A DNA stretch of 20,366 bases. It comes from a virus. Positions 12,886 through 20,366 of this stretch are shown here, piece by piece. Position 1 is the stretch's first letter. The number at the start of each line of letters is the position of its first letter. The notes beneath the pieces are model-generated. The model saw only the letters and a list, made by a program, of their open reading frames with translations, ran no database searches and had not been told where the DNA came from. The position numbers were made by a program, and so were the translations under genes. Where the stretch lies: positions 1-20,366 of the IMG/VR virus record IMGVR_UViG_3300025141_000996. One strand, written 5' to 3'.

Positions 12886-13043
12886 TTTTTCTTTCCTTTT
12901 TTAAAAAAGACTAAGTTTTCCATTTGTTCCTGTATCAAAACCTGCTGACGTTTTAAAGTCAATTTTTGCTTCTTTATCTTTTCCGTTTGTTTGTCTATAG
13001 AATTTTTAACAACGTCATATAGACCATCATCATAATCACTCAC
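12882..13043 (-). CDS. Small charged coiled-coil protein, GTG start (53 aa)
   Basis: The GTG start at 13043 overlaps the TGA stop of the 123-aa gene (GTGA), and the end overlaps the next ATG as ATGA. The product begins VSDYDDGLYDVVKNSIDKQT, continues EKIKKQKLTLKRQQVLIQEQ and ends MENLVFFKKGKKK. It is a basic helix with heptad-like hydrophobic positions, probably a coiled coil. A run of ATG codons at 13025-13033 is in another frame and meets a stop after 12 codons, so it is not the start. No function is recognised. Confidence 0.58.
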   Translation of the reverse strand: MSDYDDGLYDVVKNSIDKQTEKIKKQKLTLKRQQVLIQEQMENLVFFKKGKKK

Positions 13044-13411
13044 GGAACACGACCAGAAACGGACTGGACAAACTCCTGTATGCTGGCCACAACATGCAAC
13101 CTATTGCCTGTTGCTGCTGTCGCTTTTAAAATTTCACTTGGTTGCAAGACTAAATCCCTGCTTAATAACTCTACCGTCCCATTTGCTCCAACAGCCGCAA
13201 CTTTGAAAAGACTAAACACATCTGACCCATTTGTAAGAGTCAAAGTTATGGTGTCAGCGTTGCCTGTGTCCTCCGACACAAGGATAGAATTAACGACAGA
13301 AAAAGAAACATTAGAAGGAGCCGTGTACAAAGTTGTTACTCCTGTACCCGTCAAATCTAACTTTGCATTTGTCAAACCCTGTATATACTGGGGATAGCTT
13401 TCAATAAGCAT
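13040..13411 (-). CDS. Beta-rich virion protein, function unknown (123 aa)
   Basis: Begins [20 protein letters not shown] and has regular strands: GVTTLYTAPSNVSFSVVNSI (24-43), NADTITLTLTNGSDVFSLFK (51-70), VELLSRDLVLQPSEILKATA (80-99) and NRLHVVASIQEFVQSVSGR. This is the style of a small all-beta head or tail protein. The start overlaps the 46-aa gene's stop as TAATG and the end overlaps the next GTG, so it is within a coupled chain of genes. No known family is claimed; the portal-proximal position suggests a structural role. Confidence 0.66.
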   Translation of the reverse strand: MLIESYPQYIQGLTNAKLDLTGTGVTTLYTAPSNVSFSVVNSILVSEDTGNADTITLTLTNGSDVFSLFKVAAVGANGTVELLSRDLVLQPSEILKATAATGNRLHVVASIQEFVQSVSGRVP

Positions 13412-13551
13412 TAAGCAACCTTTTTCTTCTTCTTTTTCTTCGAGTGACTATAAGCAATAGCAACCGCTTGTTTTCGAGGGTATCCTTCCTTTACAAGCTG
13501 ACTGATATTTGCCTCTATAGTTTTTTTGCTTTTACCTGTTTTTAACGGCAT
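13411..13551 (-). CDS. Short conserved basic phage protein (46 aa)
   Basis: [20 protein letters not shown] followed by [20 protein letters not shown] and KKKKVA. The combination LKxGKSKKTIxxNI, then [14 protein letters not shown], is a frequent pattern in small phage proteins, often in structural operons, with no proven role. The C-terminal lysine run may bind nucleic acid. The ATG at 13551 is directly beside the upstream stop at 13552, and the stop overlaps the next start by one base (TAATG). Confidence 0.68.
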   Translation of the reverse strand: MPLKTGKSKKTIEANISQLVKEGYPRKQAVAIAYSHSKKKKKKKVA

Positions 13552-13755
13552 TTAACAAATCGTAAATTTGCCACCACGTAAAGCACCACCCATACCTCTG
13601 GACTGACCTTTGGTAATAATACCGTCCATTGTGTCGGGGGCATCTTCTTCGACAGGTTGAGCATAAGGCATTTTACCCTGACCTTTAATATCAGAATAAG
13701 GCGTTGCTTCAGGGGGATTAGATGGTTTATTTCCAGTATATTTTACTCTCGACAT
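13552..13755 (-). CDS. Small conserved protein with C-terminal GG motifs (67 aa)
   Basis: The frame is open upstream, but the best start is the ATG at 13755, which has AGAGG about 5 bases before it; the earlier Met lies inside the portal gene. The product begins MSRVKYTGNKPSNPPEATPY, has a middle DIKGQGKMPYAQPVEED, and ends ITKGQSRGMGGALRGGKF followed by TIC. The C-terminal GGALRGG resembles, but does not exactly match, the KxxGG motif of nearby proteins. It follows the portal by one base. Function unknown. Confidence 0.62.
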   Translation of the reverse strand: MSRVKYTGNKPSNPPEATPYSDIKGQGKMPYAQPVEEDAPDTMDGIITKGQSRGMGGALRGGKFTIC

Positions 13756-13756
13756 A

Positions 13757-16189
13757 TTAACCTCTCTTCTGTTGTTGTCGTAGTCGTTCACGGTCAAAAG
13801 CAGCTTGTATTTTAAGTTGAGTTTGATTCATTTGACCTTGTTGACGTAAATCAAACTCCTCTGCTTTACGCGCAGTTTTCTGCGCTTCTAAGTTAAGTTC
13901 AGCCTGATCTATTGCGGTATCTGCTTGATCCTTCTGCGCTCTAAGTTGTAGTTCTTGTTGCTTTAATGCAACAACAGGGTCAGGTTGTTGCTGATCTGCA
14001 CCTGTAACCTGCGCGTTAATTGCTTTAAGGTTTTGCATACCCTCCGCAATAAACTGAGCTTTTAAAGCTTCAAACACAAGATCTCCCTGCATTTGAGGAG
14101 GTCCACCTGTTTGTTGTTGGAAAGTCTCCATAGCTTGTTCTGTTGCCTGTATCTGAACATGCTCCATAACATGTTTTTGCAAATCCATAGCAATGCGAGG
14201 CAATTGAGCAACCATCGGCGTTGCGCCATAAACCATATGCGCCATAATGTGTGCTTGATGGTCTTGCCCCTCAAAAGCTTTTAGTACCGTCCCTGAAAAT
14301 GTATCTATGTTTTCTTGTGCAGCATCTTTAGGAACTTCTTCCGTTGTACTTGGGGGTATCAATATTTTGTCTATGTCTCTCACATTAAGGGCTTCATACA
14401 TCCTTCTGTACACTTCATACATATTATGGATTTCAGGAGCCTGCATAGCGAGTTGTATCTCAGTTTGAGCAAGCGTTATACGTTGTGCCTGAGAAAATAT
14501 ATTCGGGTCAGATATAGGAACAATGTCCACACGATCATCAAAGTCCTGTGCAAAAACCATTTGATCGCCACCTTGAACCGTATAAGGGTACTCTTGGGGC
14601 AAATAAACAGACATAACACGGGACAAAAGCTTAAATTCTATCCGCATTGCATAATGAAGACGTTTATGAACAGCAGACATCACTCTGGAACCTTGTTCCA
14701 TCATAGCAATAGTCGTTCCCACTGCAGCAGATTGGTTCCCATCTCCTACCTTAAGATCTGTAATCGTAGCAAAACGCTGCCCTGCCTGAACAACAAAACC
14801 TAAAAGTTGAAATAACGTAGAATCAGGCCCTTTAAACGGTAAAGGCATCAAAGAATCACGAATTGCCCCTCCCGGAGCGTCAACATCTCTAAATTCACCC
14901 GGTTGTAAGGGGTTTTCATCGTCTCTTATGCGTAATCCACGGGCTTTAAACCCTGCTGGAAGGTTTGACAGCGTTCCTGCATCAATTAACTGCCGTAAAG
15001 CCGCTGTTGCAGTGCGTGAAAGCCCTCCAATCGTGTGAATTAGCCCTAATCCGTAGAAACCAAAGCCCGGAAGGAACTTATAATGCACAAAATACTGTAT
15101 TTTCTTGTATGTAGGGTCGTTTTCTTCGTAATTTCTACGAATTGACAGTATTTTTCCGTTATCTTGACTGATTGTAACAATATAAGGAAGTCTAATTCCC
15201 GTTTCTTCTCCTTCAGCGTCTTTATCTTCATGCCCTGCAAGGTCTAAATCAGCATGACACTCCAATAAAGTGCAATCATAATCAACATTAGAAGGCGTTA
15301 CGCCGTCTATCTTGTCTATTTCTTCTATCAAACTACTAGATTCTGCCTGACTTGGAAGGACATCTATATCTCGGTAGAACCCTGCAATCTGTTTTTTTCT
15401 CAAATCATTCATAGACATACGCACAACGTGTGTAATATTCGGGCATGTTTCGAGATCATTTGCTTCATACGGAACAACAAGATGTTCCGCTGCTACAAAC
15501 TTACTAACCGCACGATCTAACCCAGAATCATAATAAACTTTCTTGAAAGTAGACCCTGCCAACGGAAGATAAAATAACATTTGATCTAATTCAGGGGTGT
15601 ACTCCTCCATTACATTTGTAATGTAATAATTCATAAACTGCCGTACACGCTGAGATTGATCTTCTTTTTGTTTTGTGACCGCGCCCATTACATCTGTACG
15701 GACTGGGCCACTTGCAGGAAGCAACTCGTTAAAAGCCTGCGCTTGAAACTGGGTTGCGGCTTCCGCTAGGAGGGGGTGCGTCACGCCTGTTGCTCCTGCA
15801 AATGGTTCTGTTCTCTCCTCGTAATTAAAGCCTAAAAGCTCTAACCCTTTGGAATAAGCCTCTTCCCAATCGCGTCTGGAAGATTTATTGCTTTCATATT
15901 CCTCCAGCAATTGATTGGATACTTCTGCAAGCTGACTATCATCCATATTTTCAGCAAGGTTCATGTAAAATTCTTCTGGAGGCCCGTATTCTGCATTAGG
16001 GTCAAAATCAACAACAACCGCCCCATCATCATCAGGGATAATTTCAAATAAATCAGAAGAAGGAAGTTCTGGTTCCTCTGGGATCTCTATTGCCAGCATG
16101 TCTTCTTCGTTCAACCCTTTCGGGATGCGGTCCATGAGCGATGCTGCGCTCTCCATAATCTCTTCGGGTTCTTCGGGTTCTTCAGCCAT
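13757..16189 (-). CDS. Portal protein (810 aa)
   Basis: This is the dodecameric channel at the unique head vertex through which DNA is packaged. Residues 1-75 are acidic and low complexity (PEEPEEIMESAA, IPEEPELPSSD). The conserved core starts with RRDWEEAYSKGLELLGFNYE (105-124) and TEPFAGATGVTHPLLAEAAT (127-146), then FQAQAFNELLPASGPVRTDV, LPLAGSTFKKVYYDSGLDRA and EHLVVPYEANDLETCPNITH. The later part includes DLKVGDGNQSAAVGTTIAMM. Residues about 730-810 are a Gln-rich coiled tail (QQPDPVVALKQQELQLRAQK, MNQTQLKIQAAF). The length and sequence match large podovirus-type portals. The Shine-Dalgarno TAGGAGG is 4 to 5 bases ahead of ATG at 16189. Its order after terminase and the polyvalent protein is normal. 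Confidence 0.88.
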   Translation of the reverse strand: MAEEPEEPEEIMESAASLMDRIPKGLNEEDMLAIEIPEEPELPSSDLFEIIPDDDGAVVVDFDPNAEYGPPEEFYMNLAENMDDSQLAEVSNQLLEEYESNKSSRRDWEEAYSKGLELLGFNYEERTEPFAGATGVTHPLLAEAATQFQAQAFNELLPASGPVRTDVMGAVTKQKEDQSQRVRQFMNYYITNVMEEYTPELDQMLFYLPLAGSTFKKVYYDSGLDRAVSKFVAAEHLVVPYEANDLETCPNITHVVRMSMNDLRKKQIAGFYRDIDVLPSQAESSSLIEEIDKIDGVTPSNVDYDCTLLECHADLDLAGHEDKDAEGEETGIRLPYIVTISQDNGKILSIRRNYEENDPTYKKIQYFVHYKFLPGFGFYGLGLIHTIGGLSRTATAALRQLIDAGTLSNLPAGFKARGLRIRDDENPLQPGEFRDVDAPGGAIRDSLMPLPFKGPDSTLFQLLGFVVQAGQRFATITDLKVGDGNQSAAVGTTIAMMEQGSRVMSAVHKRLHYAMRIEFKLLSRVMSVYLPQEYPYTVQGGDQMVFAQDFDDRVDIVPISDPNIFSQAQRITLAQTEIQLAMQAPEIHNMYEVYRRMYEALNVRDIDKILIPPSTTEEVPKDAAQENIDTFSGTVLKAFEGQDHQAHIMAHMVYGATPMVAQLPRIAMDLQKHVMEHVQIQATEQAMETFQQQTGGPPQMQGDLVFEALKAQFIAEGMQNLKAINAQVTGADQQQPDPVVALKQQELQLRAQKDQADTAIDQAELNLEAQKTARKAEEFDLRQQGQMNQTQLKIQAAFDRERLRQQQKRG

Positions 16190-16217
16190 ATTGCCTCCTA
16201 TTAAACTTCATCATACC

Positions 16218-16505
16218 TTAATGAAGTTCATTTGTCTCTGGAAGTTTTTCCATAAAGATAGGGGTGTCTTCCCCGACATACGCTCCTTGGACATTGTATT
16301 CAAAGTATTCTTCCGCTTCCTCAAAGTCCATGTTATCTCGCGTTATCAAGATATCAATACATTTTTCCCGATCATAAATAGCAACAGGTTTATTGAACTG
16401 CCGTCCAACCCCTATAAAAGCCTTTTCAAAACCATCGGCAACTAAAAGTCCTTCTTCATATACATCTGGAAAATTCTCTTCTAGTCTTTGATTAAATTTT
16501 TGCAT
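16218..16505 (-). CDS. Conserved phage protein, function unknown (95 aa)
   Basis: MQKFNQRLEENFPDVYEEGL, then LLVADGFEKAFIGVGRQFNK (about 20-39), KCIDILITRDNMDFEEAEEY (48-67) and FEYNVQGAYVGEDTPIFMEK (68-87). The pattern of a DGF-x-A-x-IGVG stretch, a KCIxIL-x-RD-x-M helix and an EYNV-x-GAYVGE-x-TPxF end is widespread in phages and near portal or terminase genes, with no established function. The gene overlaps the end of the 1179-aa gene by 14 bases and has AAGGAGG 8 to 9 bases before the ATG, so it should be well translated. Probably soluble, with no membrane segment. Confidence 0.7.
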   Translation of the reverse strand: MQKFNQRLEENFPDVYEEGLLVADGFEKAFIGVGRQFNKPVAIYDREKCIDILITRDNMDFEEAEEYFEYNVQGAYVGEDTPIFMEKLPETNELH

Positions 16506-19500
16506 TAGTTTCCCTCCTTAATGCTGTTGGTATTCCTGTAGAAAAAACCGTGGGCCGTGTTCCACGTGAAACAATTCCGCCACGATTAAACTTTTTAACT
16601 ATAACAGATACATCCCCTATTTTCTTTTTTGGATTAGTGGTTACCAAAAAATCTTTGCCTAACACTTTTTTAATATAATCGCTTAATTCTTTTGGTTCAA
16701 AATGTTTTTGATAAGTACCTCGGTCTGTAATTATAGATCTTTCTTCAGAGCCTTTTCTACCTCTTGTTTGTTTTCTAACATAATCTATGTCGGGTACAGA
16801 AATTATAGCATGTCCTTCTTTTTTTAAAATGCGTCCTATATCCTTAATAACATAATCGCGATTTTTTTTAGGCAAAACATTTAATACATTAAAATTAGTT
16901 ATTTTTCCATAACTACTAGAAGGTATTTTTTTAGAATCCGTGTAAGTAGCGTTACTTTTTACTCCAAGATAAGGGTCAAAAGAATCAAACTTTAAAAAGT
17001 CTGCCCCTAACCCTAAACCAGAGCCGTAGTCTAATCCTGTTTGCAAGTCTTGTTTCCCTTTATTTAATTCTTTAAATATAGGGATTGTCTTTTTGTATGT
17101 ATTAAGTGTATTTGATCTTGCAGTCTTAGCCGACACACTCAAATCTAAATTTTTATTTGAAGCTTTATCTTTTGCTCTTTGTTCTTGGTTTTTAATAAGA
17201 AAAAGATCCTCTCGCTCTAAATTATATAATTTATATTGTTCTTTTCCTTTTTCAAATTGCTTTACCCCTTCAAAACCTTTTTCTTGTAAGATGTCAACAA
17301 TGTGACTATTTTCAGTTAAATCAGGGCGACTAAAATCTAATTCTTCAAACAGTTGTTTTTTTGTAAGCTTTGCACGTTTCTCTGGATCTCTTACTTTTGA
17401 ATTTACTTCTAAAAAATCAACAACATTACGTGGTTTTAACCTAGAAATAGAATCTTTAGTAAATTTTTTAACAAAGTCAGGGTCATTTTTTATAGCGTCT
17501 GTTATACTTTTTTTATGATCAGAGTTATTATAATCAAATATTTTATAACGATTTAAATCTAAAGGTACTTCTATTACAGTAGAGCCATACCCTCTGGCTA
17601 TTTTAGGGTCCGAAGTAATTGAAACACCTTTTCCTCCCCTTGGTTTTTTTCCAAAAATAGATTTACGAAATTCTATTTCATCAGGGTCTATTTCTGAATC
17701 AAACCCGTGATAAAAACTAACTACATTTTCTTTCCTTGGAGCTTTTTCCATTGCCTGAAGAGAAGAGGATAGATACTCTTCAAGCTCCGGCTTAATAATG
17801 CTTTCATCAAAAGGAATGTCGGAGCCATACAAATCTATTTTTAATTTGTCTTTATTGTATCCTTCTCCTCTTGTTCTTAAAGCAGCGCGATTCATTGTTT
17901 CGCCTGCATTTAAAACATCATTAAGCTCGTCTATCTCCGCGTTTTGTTTGTCTGTTTTGTTTTGTATTTTAAGTAATTCGAATTTCTTGTCTTTAGCTCT
18001 TTCTTGTTCTTTGTCATAAGGCGATTTTCTGTACAAAGGAGTGCGTTCTGCCTTAATTATCTCTTCAAGTTGTTTTTTAAGGTCTTTAACATGCGAAGGA
18101 AGAAAATTACTTTTGTCAGAAGCAGTAATTGTAACCTTTAAAGAGTCCTCCAATTTAGGAGAATAAAATGGAAGCTCTACTTTATATCCCTGATCTTCTA
18201 GTTCTTTTACGATTATTTGACCTAAATTAATATCAGGCGAAAGAATATTGCGTTCACCAGCGGTTAACCAATCCCTTCTTTGAATTGAACGCGAAGCTAT
18301 CTCCCCTCCAAGCGCTCTGTACAGTTTTCTTGATTCACCCTCAAGAGCCTCTTCCGCTGCTTTAGTTCCTGTTTTTTTAAACTCCAAATCAGCTTTTTTC
18401 CAATCTTTTAACAAAAGTTCGACAGAACTTGCTTCTGCTTTTAACTGGGCAAGCCTGTTTGAATCTGAAGGTTCTAAAATTTTATTAAGATTTAATCTTG
18501 TTTCTAAAACATTTATCTTTCCGTATATACTTTCCAACCCTTTGTTTATGTTTCCTGCGGTTTCAAAACTGCCGCCTCCCGCAAAACGCATGAAATCTTG
18601 CGTTTCATGCCCTAATTCATGCAGAATTATACTTTTAAACGTTTGCGGGTACTTCTTAGGATTAATTTTTACTGCGATTTCGTCTGGACCTTTATCCTTT
18701 CTTCTAAACACACCAAAAGAATCTAGGTCAGATTCATACAAAACACGTGTTTTTCCTAATTCAGGATACATTTTTAAAACAGGAGAACCTTTTAAAAGAT
18801 CCCTTGTTAAAACAGTAATCCCATCTTGAATTGATGTTCCTGATAAAGCATCCATAAGCTTTTTATCAGTTATATAAGGATTTTCCACTAAGCTTTTTGC
18901 TAAGTCTTTATCTAGGCTTGTATTTTTATCCGATACCTCATACCTTTTCGTACCATCAGGGCCAATGTGCCAGCCCAAAGGTTTCCTGATTTTATATTCC
19001 TGTAAAACTTTTATTTTTAAAACATCAGGCATACTTGCTAGGCTTTTAAAACCAAGTTCTTCTAATTCTTCTGTAATCTGTGACATCGAAAGATCGTTAA
19101 TACGGTCAGACTCAATCCTAGCCTCATTTAAATTATCCTTAAATTTCTTACCCGTTATATTATTAATCTTCATGTCGTCAGGGATTTTTGTAAGATCTCT
19201 TTCTCCGATAAAAGAACGAAGAGTAGTACTGTTCGAAACAGCTTTAGCTTTTCCAGCCCCTCCTATTACTGACCCCGTAGCACCTGTTCCCAACAAAGTA
19301 AGCAGGGAAAGCAACACATCATGCCTTCCTACTCTAGTCCCATCTTCATATTCAATGTAATCTGCACCCGGATTGTTCAAAAGATCTTGTTGTCCGTATA
19401 TAATTGCTCCTAATTTCTTATTAATAGGTTCCAAAACCTTAGTAACATTTTCACCAGCTTTCGTCCGTGTTTCAGGGTCGGAAAGAAAATCATATATATA

Positions 19501-20031
19501 CTGCCCTGTCTTCTTTGCTCCTGCAGGAAGTTTCTTGAGAATTTGTACGCTTGGCATATATTTCAAACCGTATTCTGCTTCACCGTAAACGGCAGGGTTT
19601 GTTATCTCAAGATACCCCTCGTTAGGGTTACCTTCTGCATCAAACACAAACCTGTAATCTTTCGGAAGTAATTTTTTTCCACTCCAAAAATCTACGTCTT
19701 GCTCTCCTTTTCTCGGAGAATAAAAAAAATCTTCTTTCGTCAGAGGTTTTCCTGTTTCTTTAGAAATAAAATCTAAAACACTTTGAGCATTTGGCGGTCT
19801 ATTAACAGGTATTCTAATTATTTCTTTGTCTTGAAGACGCTCTCTTCTCAGGGGATAGAAAGCTTCTACAAATGTTCGACCAACACCCAACAGCCCCTTT
19901 GAAGATTTTGAAAAAGGGTTGAAATTTATTTCGGTATCCGTGTACCCATGTTCAAAAACAGGCTCTGCTTTGCCCCCTTTTTGTAATTTACGGGCCAAGG
20001 TTCCAATGCCTTGATTGTACACATTACCCAT
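16492..20031 (-). CDS. Polyvalent protein: zincin peptidase + ART-like + methyltransferase (1179 aa)
   Basis: Three enzyme-like domains can be read. (1) Residues about 440-590 are a zincin metallopeptidase: SIILHELGHETQDF (468-480, HELGH 471-475), then FAGGG (483-487) and ALGGEIASRSIQRR (573-586) with Glu577 as possible third zinc ligand, as in peptidases of phage polyvalent proteins. (2) About 770-948 resemble ADP-ribosyltransferases: SFYHG (His775), GVSITSDPKIARGY (802-815), then KGFEGVKQFEKGKEQYKLYN (918-937) with Glu931 as candidate catalytic acid. (3) About 975-1145 are a class I methyltransferase: GLDYGSGLGLG (999-1009), Asp1019 in FDPY, and FNVLNVLPKKNRDYVIKDIG (1047-1066). Residues 1-280 are unassigned except for a Gly/Ala hydrophobic stretch at 238-260. 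[KR]K[LF]x[KR]GG motifs are near both ends. Placement between terminase and portal fits a packaged effector. The start has a weak Shine-Dalgarno and overlaps terL by 8 bases. The gene looks more AT- and Lys-rich than its neighbours. Confidence 0.78.
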   Translation of the reverse strand: MGNVYNQGIGTLARKLQKGGKAEPVFEHGYTDTEINFNPFSKSSKGLLGVGRTFVEAFYPLRRERLQDKEIIRIPVNRPPNAQSVLDFISKETGKPLTKEDFFYSPRKGEQDVDFWSGKKLLPKDYRFVFDAEGNPNEGYLEITNPAVYGEAEYGLKYMPSVQILKKLPAGAKKTGQYIYDFLSDPETRTKAGENVTKVLEPINKKLGAIIYGQQDLLNNPGADYIEYEDGTRVGRHDVLLSLLTLLGTGATGSVIGGAGKAKAVSNSTTLRSFIGERDLTKIPDDMKINNITGKKFKDNLNEARIESDRINDLSMSQITEELEELGFKSLASMPDVLKIKVLQEYKIRKPLGWHIGPDGTKRYEVSDKNTSLDKDLAKSLVENPYITDKKLMDALSGTSIQDGITVLTRDLLKGSPVLKMYPELGKTRVLYESDLDSFGVFRRKDKGPDEIAVKINPKKYPQTFKSIILHELGHETQDFMRFAGGGSFETAGNINKGLESIYGKINVLETRLNLNKILEPSDSNRLAQLKAEASSVELLLKDWKKADLEFKKTGTKAAEEALEGESRKLYRALGGEIASRSIQRRDWLTAGERNILSPDINLGQIIVKELEDQGYKVELPFYSPKLEDSLKVTITASDKSNFLPSHVKDLKKQLEEIIKAERTPLYRKSPYDKEQERAKDKKFELLKIQNKTDKQNAEIDELNDVLNAGETMNRAALRTRGEGYNKDKLKIDLYGSDIPFDESIIKPELEEYLSSSLQAMEKAPRKENVVSFYHGFDSEIDPDEIEFRKSIFGKKPRGGKGVSITSDPKIARGYGSTVIEVPLDLNRYKIFDYNNSDHKKSITDAIKNDPDFVKKFTKDSISRLKPRNVVDFLEVNSKVRDPEKRAKLTKKQLFEELDFSRPDLTENSHIVDILQEKGFEGVKQFEKGKEQYKLYNLEREDLFLIKNQEQRAKDKASNKNLDLSVSAKTARSNTLNTYKKTIPIFKELNKGKQDLQTGLDYGSGLGLGADFLKFDSFDPYLGVKSNATYTDSKKIPSSSYGKITNFNVLNVLPKKNRDYVIKDIGRILKKEGHAIISVPDIDYVRKQTRGRKGSEERSIITDRGTYQKHFEPKELSDYIKKVLGKDFLVTTNPKKKIGDVSVIVKKFNRGGIVSRGTRPTVFSTGIPTALRRETNAKI

Positions 20032-20366
20032 AATATGAAACCACTTTCAAATCTCCCGTGTCTTCTTCCCAATCGTCAGTCGGTATCTGCACAAAGTTCC
20101 CCTGCCTGTACCGCATCAACGCCTGTGTTGTTGAATCCACCAAGTCATCATGTTGACCGTTAGGAAATGCAGCACACTCCTCAATCACTTCTTCCGCCCA
20201 TTTCTCGTCAGGATACCATATCATTCCCGCTTCAAAAAGAGGCGATATACTATGAACACGACTTAGTTTATCGTTTCCACGGCTCGGTGTAAAGTTTACA
20301 ACAGGTATACCCATGTTCCGTAATTCATGCGTCAGAGGAAGTCCACTCGCCTTCGCCTCAATAATT
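20024..20366 (-). CDS. terL: Terminase large subunit, C-terminal part (partial)
   Basis: The open frame runs from the right edge to TAA at 20024-20026, giving 113 residues; the N-terminal ATPase is outside the window. It reads IIEAKASGLPLTHELRNMGI (with the IEAKASG strand typical of the RNase H-like nuclease), PVVNFTPSRGNDKLSRVHSI, then PLFEAGMIWYPDEKWAEEVI, FPNGQHDDLVDSTTQALMRY. The HDDLVDS motif supplies the metal-binding Asp pair of the nuclease that cuts packaged DNA. The Met at 20314 is internal, not a start. The stop overlaps the next gene's start by 8 bases. The enzyme motors the genome through the portal encoded downstream. Confidence 0.88.
   Translation of the reverse strand, partial: IIEAKASGLPLTHELRNMGIPVVNFTPSRGNDKLSRVHSISPLFEAGMIWYPDEKWAEEVIEECAAFPNGQHDDLVDSTTQALMRYRQGNFVQIPTDDWEEDTGDLKVVSYYG

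Noticed and set aside
13025-13033. Three consecutive ATG codons as a start for a gene.
   Set aside because: The frame ends after 12 codons. The true gene uses the GTG at 13043 in another frame.
13552-13797. An 81-aa reading of the 67-aa gene starting inside the portal gene.
   Set aside because: The earlier Met has no Shine-Dalgarno and lies within the portal C-terminus. The ATG at 13755 has AGAGG at good distance.
1-20366. tRNA genes, CRISPR arrays, insertion sequences, attachment sites or an integrase.
   Set aside because: No cloverleaf-type, direct-repeat-spacer, terminal inverted-repeat or recombinase signal was found on reading both strands. This is late-module phage DNA only.

Overview
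The window is a contiguous piece of a tailed-phage (Caudoviricetes) genome. It carries the late, virion-building genes, all on the minus strand and read from the right edge to the left. The DNA is visibly AT-rich, nearly every base is coding, neighbouring genes often overlap by 1 to 14 bases, and no tRNA, integrase, CRISPR or IS element is seen. The gene set resembles environmental marine phages of alphaproteobacteria: a large portal, an SU10-type adaptor, a GroES homologue, and small KxxGG-rich proteins. The morphology is probably podovirus-like, because no tape measure, tail tube or sheath appears between the head and fibre genes. The host assignment is inference only.

Layout in transcription order. 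(1) 20366-16218: C-terminus of the large terminase, then a 1179-residue multidomain protein (zincin metallopeptidase, ADP-ribosyltransferase-like domain, SAM methyltransferase), then a 95-aa conserved protein. (2) 16189-13757: the portal. (3) 13755-12519: a run of tiny genes (46 to 123 aa), several overlapping by 1 or 4 bases. (4) 12728-11291: a membrane/lysis-like cluster (2-TM protein, SNase-like nuclease, 3-TM holin, 1-TM protein) and a 67-aa protein that seems to start at ATT. (5) 11298-7777: GroES-like co-chaperonin, scaffold, 165-aa conserved protein, capsid-decoration-like protein and major capsid protein, closed by a strong rho-independent terminator at 7717-7746. (6) 7650-4981: beta-rich virion proteins, a DUF1415-like protein and three tiny basic proteins. 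(7) 4977-3147: connector/adaptor proteins. (8) 3145-1: small structural proteins, a 587-aa fibre with three 59-aa repeats, and the start of a glycine-rich tail protein that runs off the left edge.

How the genes fit together: terminase and portal package DNA into a shell built by the capsid protein on the scaffold, with the phage GroES probably adapting the host GroEL to fold capsid protein. Adaptors and fibres complete the short tail, and the holin-type proteins would open the membrane. The 1179-aa protein looks like a polyvalent effector that may be packaged in the virion and delivered with the DNA to act early on host targets. This protein, and a [KR]K[LMF]x[KRN]GG motif it shares with two small neighbours, are the most interesting features here. 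All family assignments come from reading motifs, not from searches.
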